Shown piece after piece: positions 5,886 through 6,337 of a stretch of DNA of 6,337 nucleotides. The stretch's first letter is position 1. Every line of letters begins with the position of its first letter. The translations under genes and the position numbers were made by a program. Under the pieces are notes generated by a model. That model saw nothing but the letters and a program-made list of their open reading frames with translations. It was not told the DNA's origin and made no database searches. The DNA comes from Desulfobacteraceae bacterium (GTDB lineage Bacteria > Desulfobacterota > Desulfobacteria > Desulfobacterales > JAUWMJ01), in contig JAUWOH010000192.1 of NCBI GenBank assembly GCA_030612225.1, positions 1-6,337 of the forward strand. The letters run 5' to 3'.

Positions 5886-6337
5886 ATGTCAGTAAAAAAA
5901 ATTCGAAAGAAATTAAAAGAAATTGGAAACGAAGAAAAAGCAAAAAAACATCAAAGCTTTTTCAAGACCGGACCCGGTGAATATGGTGAGGGGGATATTT
6001 TTGTAGGTGTTATAGTGCCGGAATTAAGAAGACTGGCTAAAGAATATAAAACCATAGGCATAAACGAGATAAAACAGCTTCTTAAATCTAAAATACACGA
6101 GGAAAGATTACTCTCTCTATTTTTGCTCATACACCGGTATTCAAAGGGAGATGAACCTGAGAAGAAAAGAATATATGAACTTTACTTAAAAAATACAAAA
6201 TTTATCAACAACTGGGATCTTGTAGACAGTTCAGCCGGACAAATCGCCGGAGCCTTTCTTTTTGATAAAAGCAAAAACCCTCTTTATGACCTTGTAAAAT
6301 CAGAAAACCTGTGGGAGCGGCGAATATCGATAATATC
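5886..6337 (+). CDS. DNA alkylation repair protein, AlkD-like (partial, 3' end outside window)
   Basis: Predicted DNA glycosylase of the AlkC/AlkD group, built of HEAT-like helical repeats, which in the family removes N3- and N7-alkylated purines. The first 150 residues are present with no stop; by recalled AlkD lengths (about 230-240) roughly a third is missing. After a basic N-terminus (MSVKKIRKKLKEIG) comes the conserved FFKTGPGEYGEGDIFVGV block (25-42) followed by VPELRRLAKEY (44-54). NNWDLVD at 108-114 places W110 and D114 at the spacing of the catalytic-pocket W109/D113 of Bacillus cereus AlkD. WERRISII at 143-150 contains the arginine region near AlkD R148. The ATG at 5886 gives a family-like start. 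The nearest purine-rich site, AAGGA (5866-5870), is 15 nt upstream, further than usual, and lies directly after the MITE-like element. A non-glycosylase member of the fold is possible. Confidence 0.88.
   Translation, partial: MSVKKIRKKLKEIGNEEKAKKHQSFFKTGPGEYGEGDIFVGVIVPELRRLAKEYKTIGINEIKQLLKSKIHEERLLSLFLLIHRYSKGDEPEKKRIYELYLKNTKFINNWDLVDSSAGQIAGAFLFDKSKNPLYDLVKSENLWERRISII

Noticed and set aside
5504..5887. Minus-strand open frame of 127 codons in the gap before the alkD-like gene
   Set aside because: It spans the MITE-like element and heptamer tracts, has no ribosome site or recognisable domain, and its sequence is explained by the inverted repeats.

Overview
The window reads as a stretch of bacterial chromosome with moderate-to-low G+C. 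It carries five protein-coding genes, all on the + strand, and its gaps are unusually rich in short repeats. A 1-acylglycerol-3-phosphate acyltransferase (plsC-like), a ribonuclease J and an FtsK/SpoIIIE translocase in this order, followed by a Methyltransf_24-type methyltransferase, fit a Gram-negative anaerobe of the Desulfobacterota (Desulfobacterales-like). That placement rests on recalled gene order and protein style, not on a marker gene, so it is moderate at best.

Layout. Positions 5-730: plsC-like acyltransferase. 720-2372: RNase J, overlapping plsC by 11 nt and so probably translationally coupled. 2373-2489: a non-coding gap almost filled by a 7-nt-periodic repeat that folds into a long hairpin. 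2490-4637: ftsK. 4638-4806: a second gap with a degraded 7-nt-periodic motif, small hairpins and a terminator-like stem. 4807-5457: a SAM-dependent methyltransferase with no ATG/GTG start. 5458-5885: a 428-nt gap holding a terminator-like hairpin, a third 7-nt-periodic inverted repeat, and a 192-bp MITE-like element with 20-nt terminal inverted repeats. 5886-6337: the 5' two-thirds of an AlkD-like DNA alkylation repair gene, cut by the window edge.

How the genes relate. plsC and rnj form a tight pair. ftsK lies in the same direction 117 nt further on and could be read through, but the repeat hairpin sits between them. The products are housekeeping functions: phospholipid synthesis, RNA decay and processing, chromosome segregation at division, and alkylation damage repair. 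They do not form one pathway. No defence system, CRISPR array, rRNA, tRNA or transposase gene is visible.

The most interesting signal is in the gaps. All three gaps longer than 100 nt contain tracts with a strict 7-nt period, each with a different heptamer. In two of them the tract is paired with an inverted partner across a short spacer. One gap also carries the separate MITE-like element. This looks like a family of heptamer-built palindromic intergenic elements.
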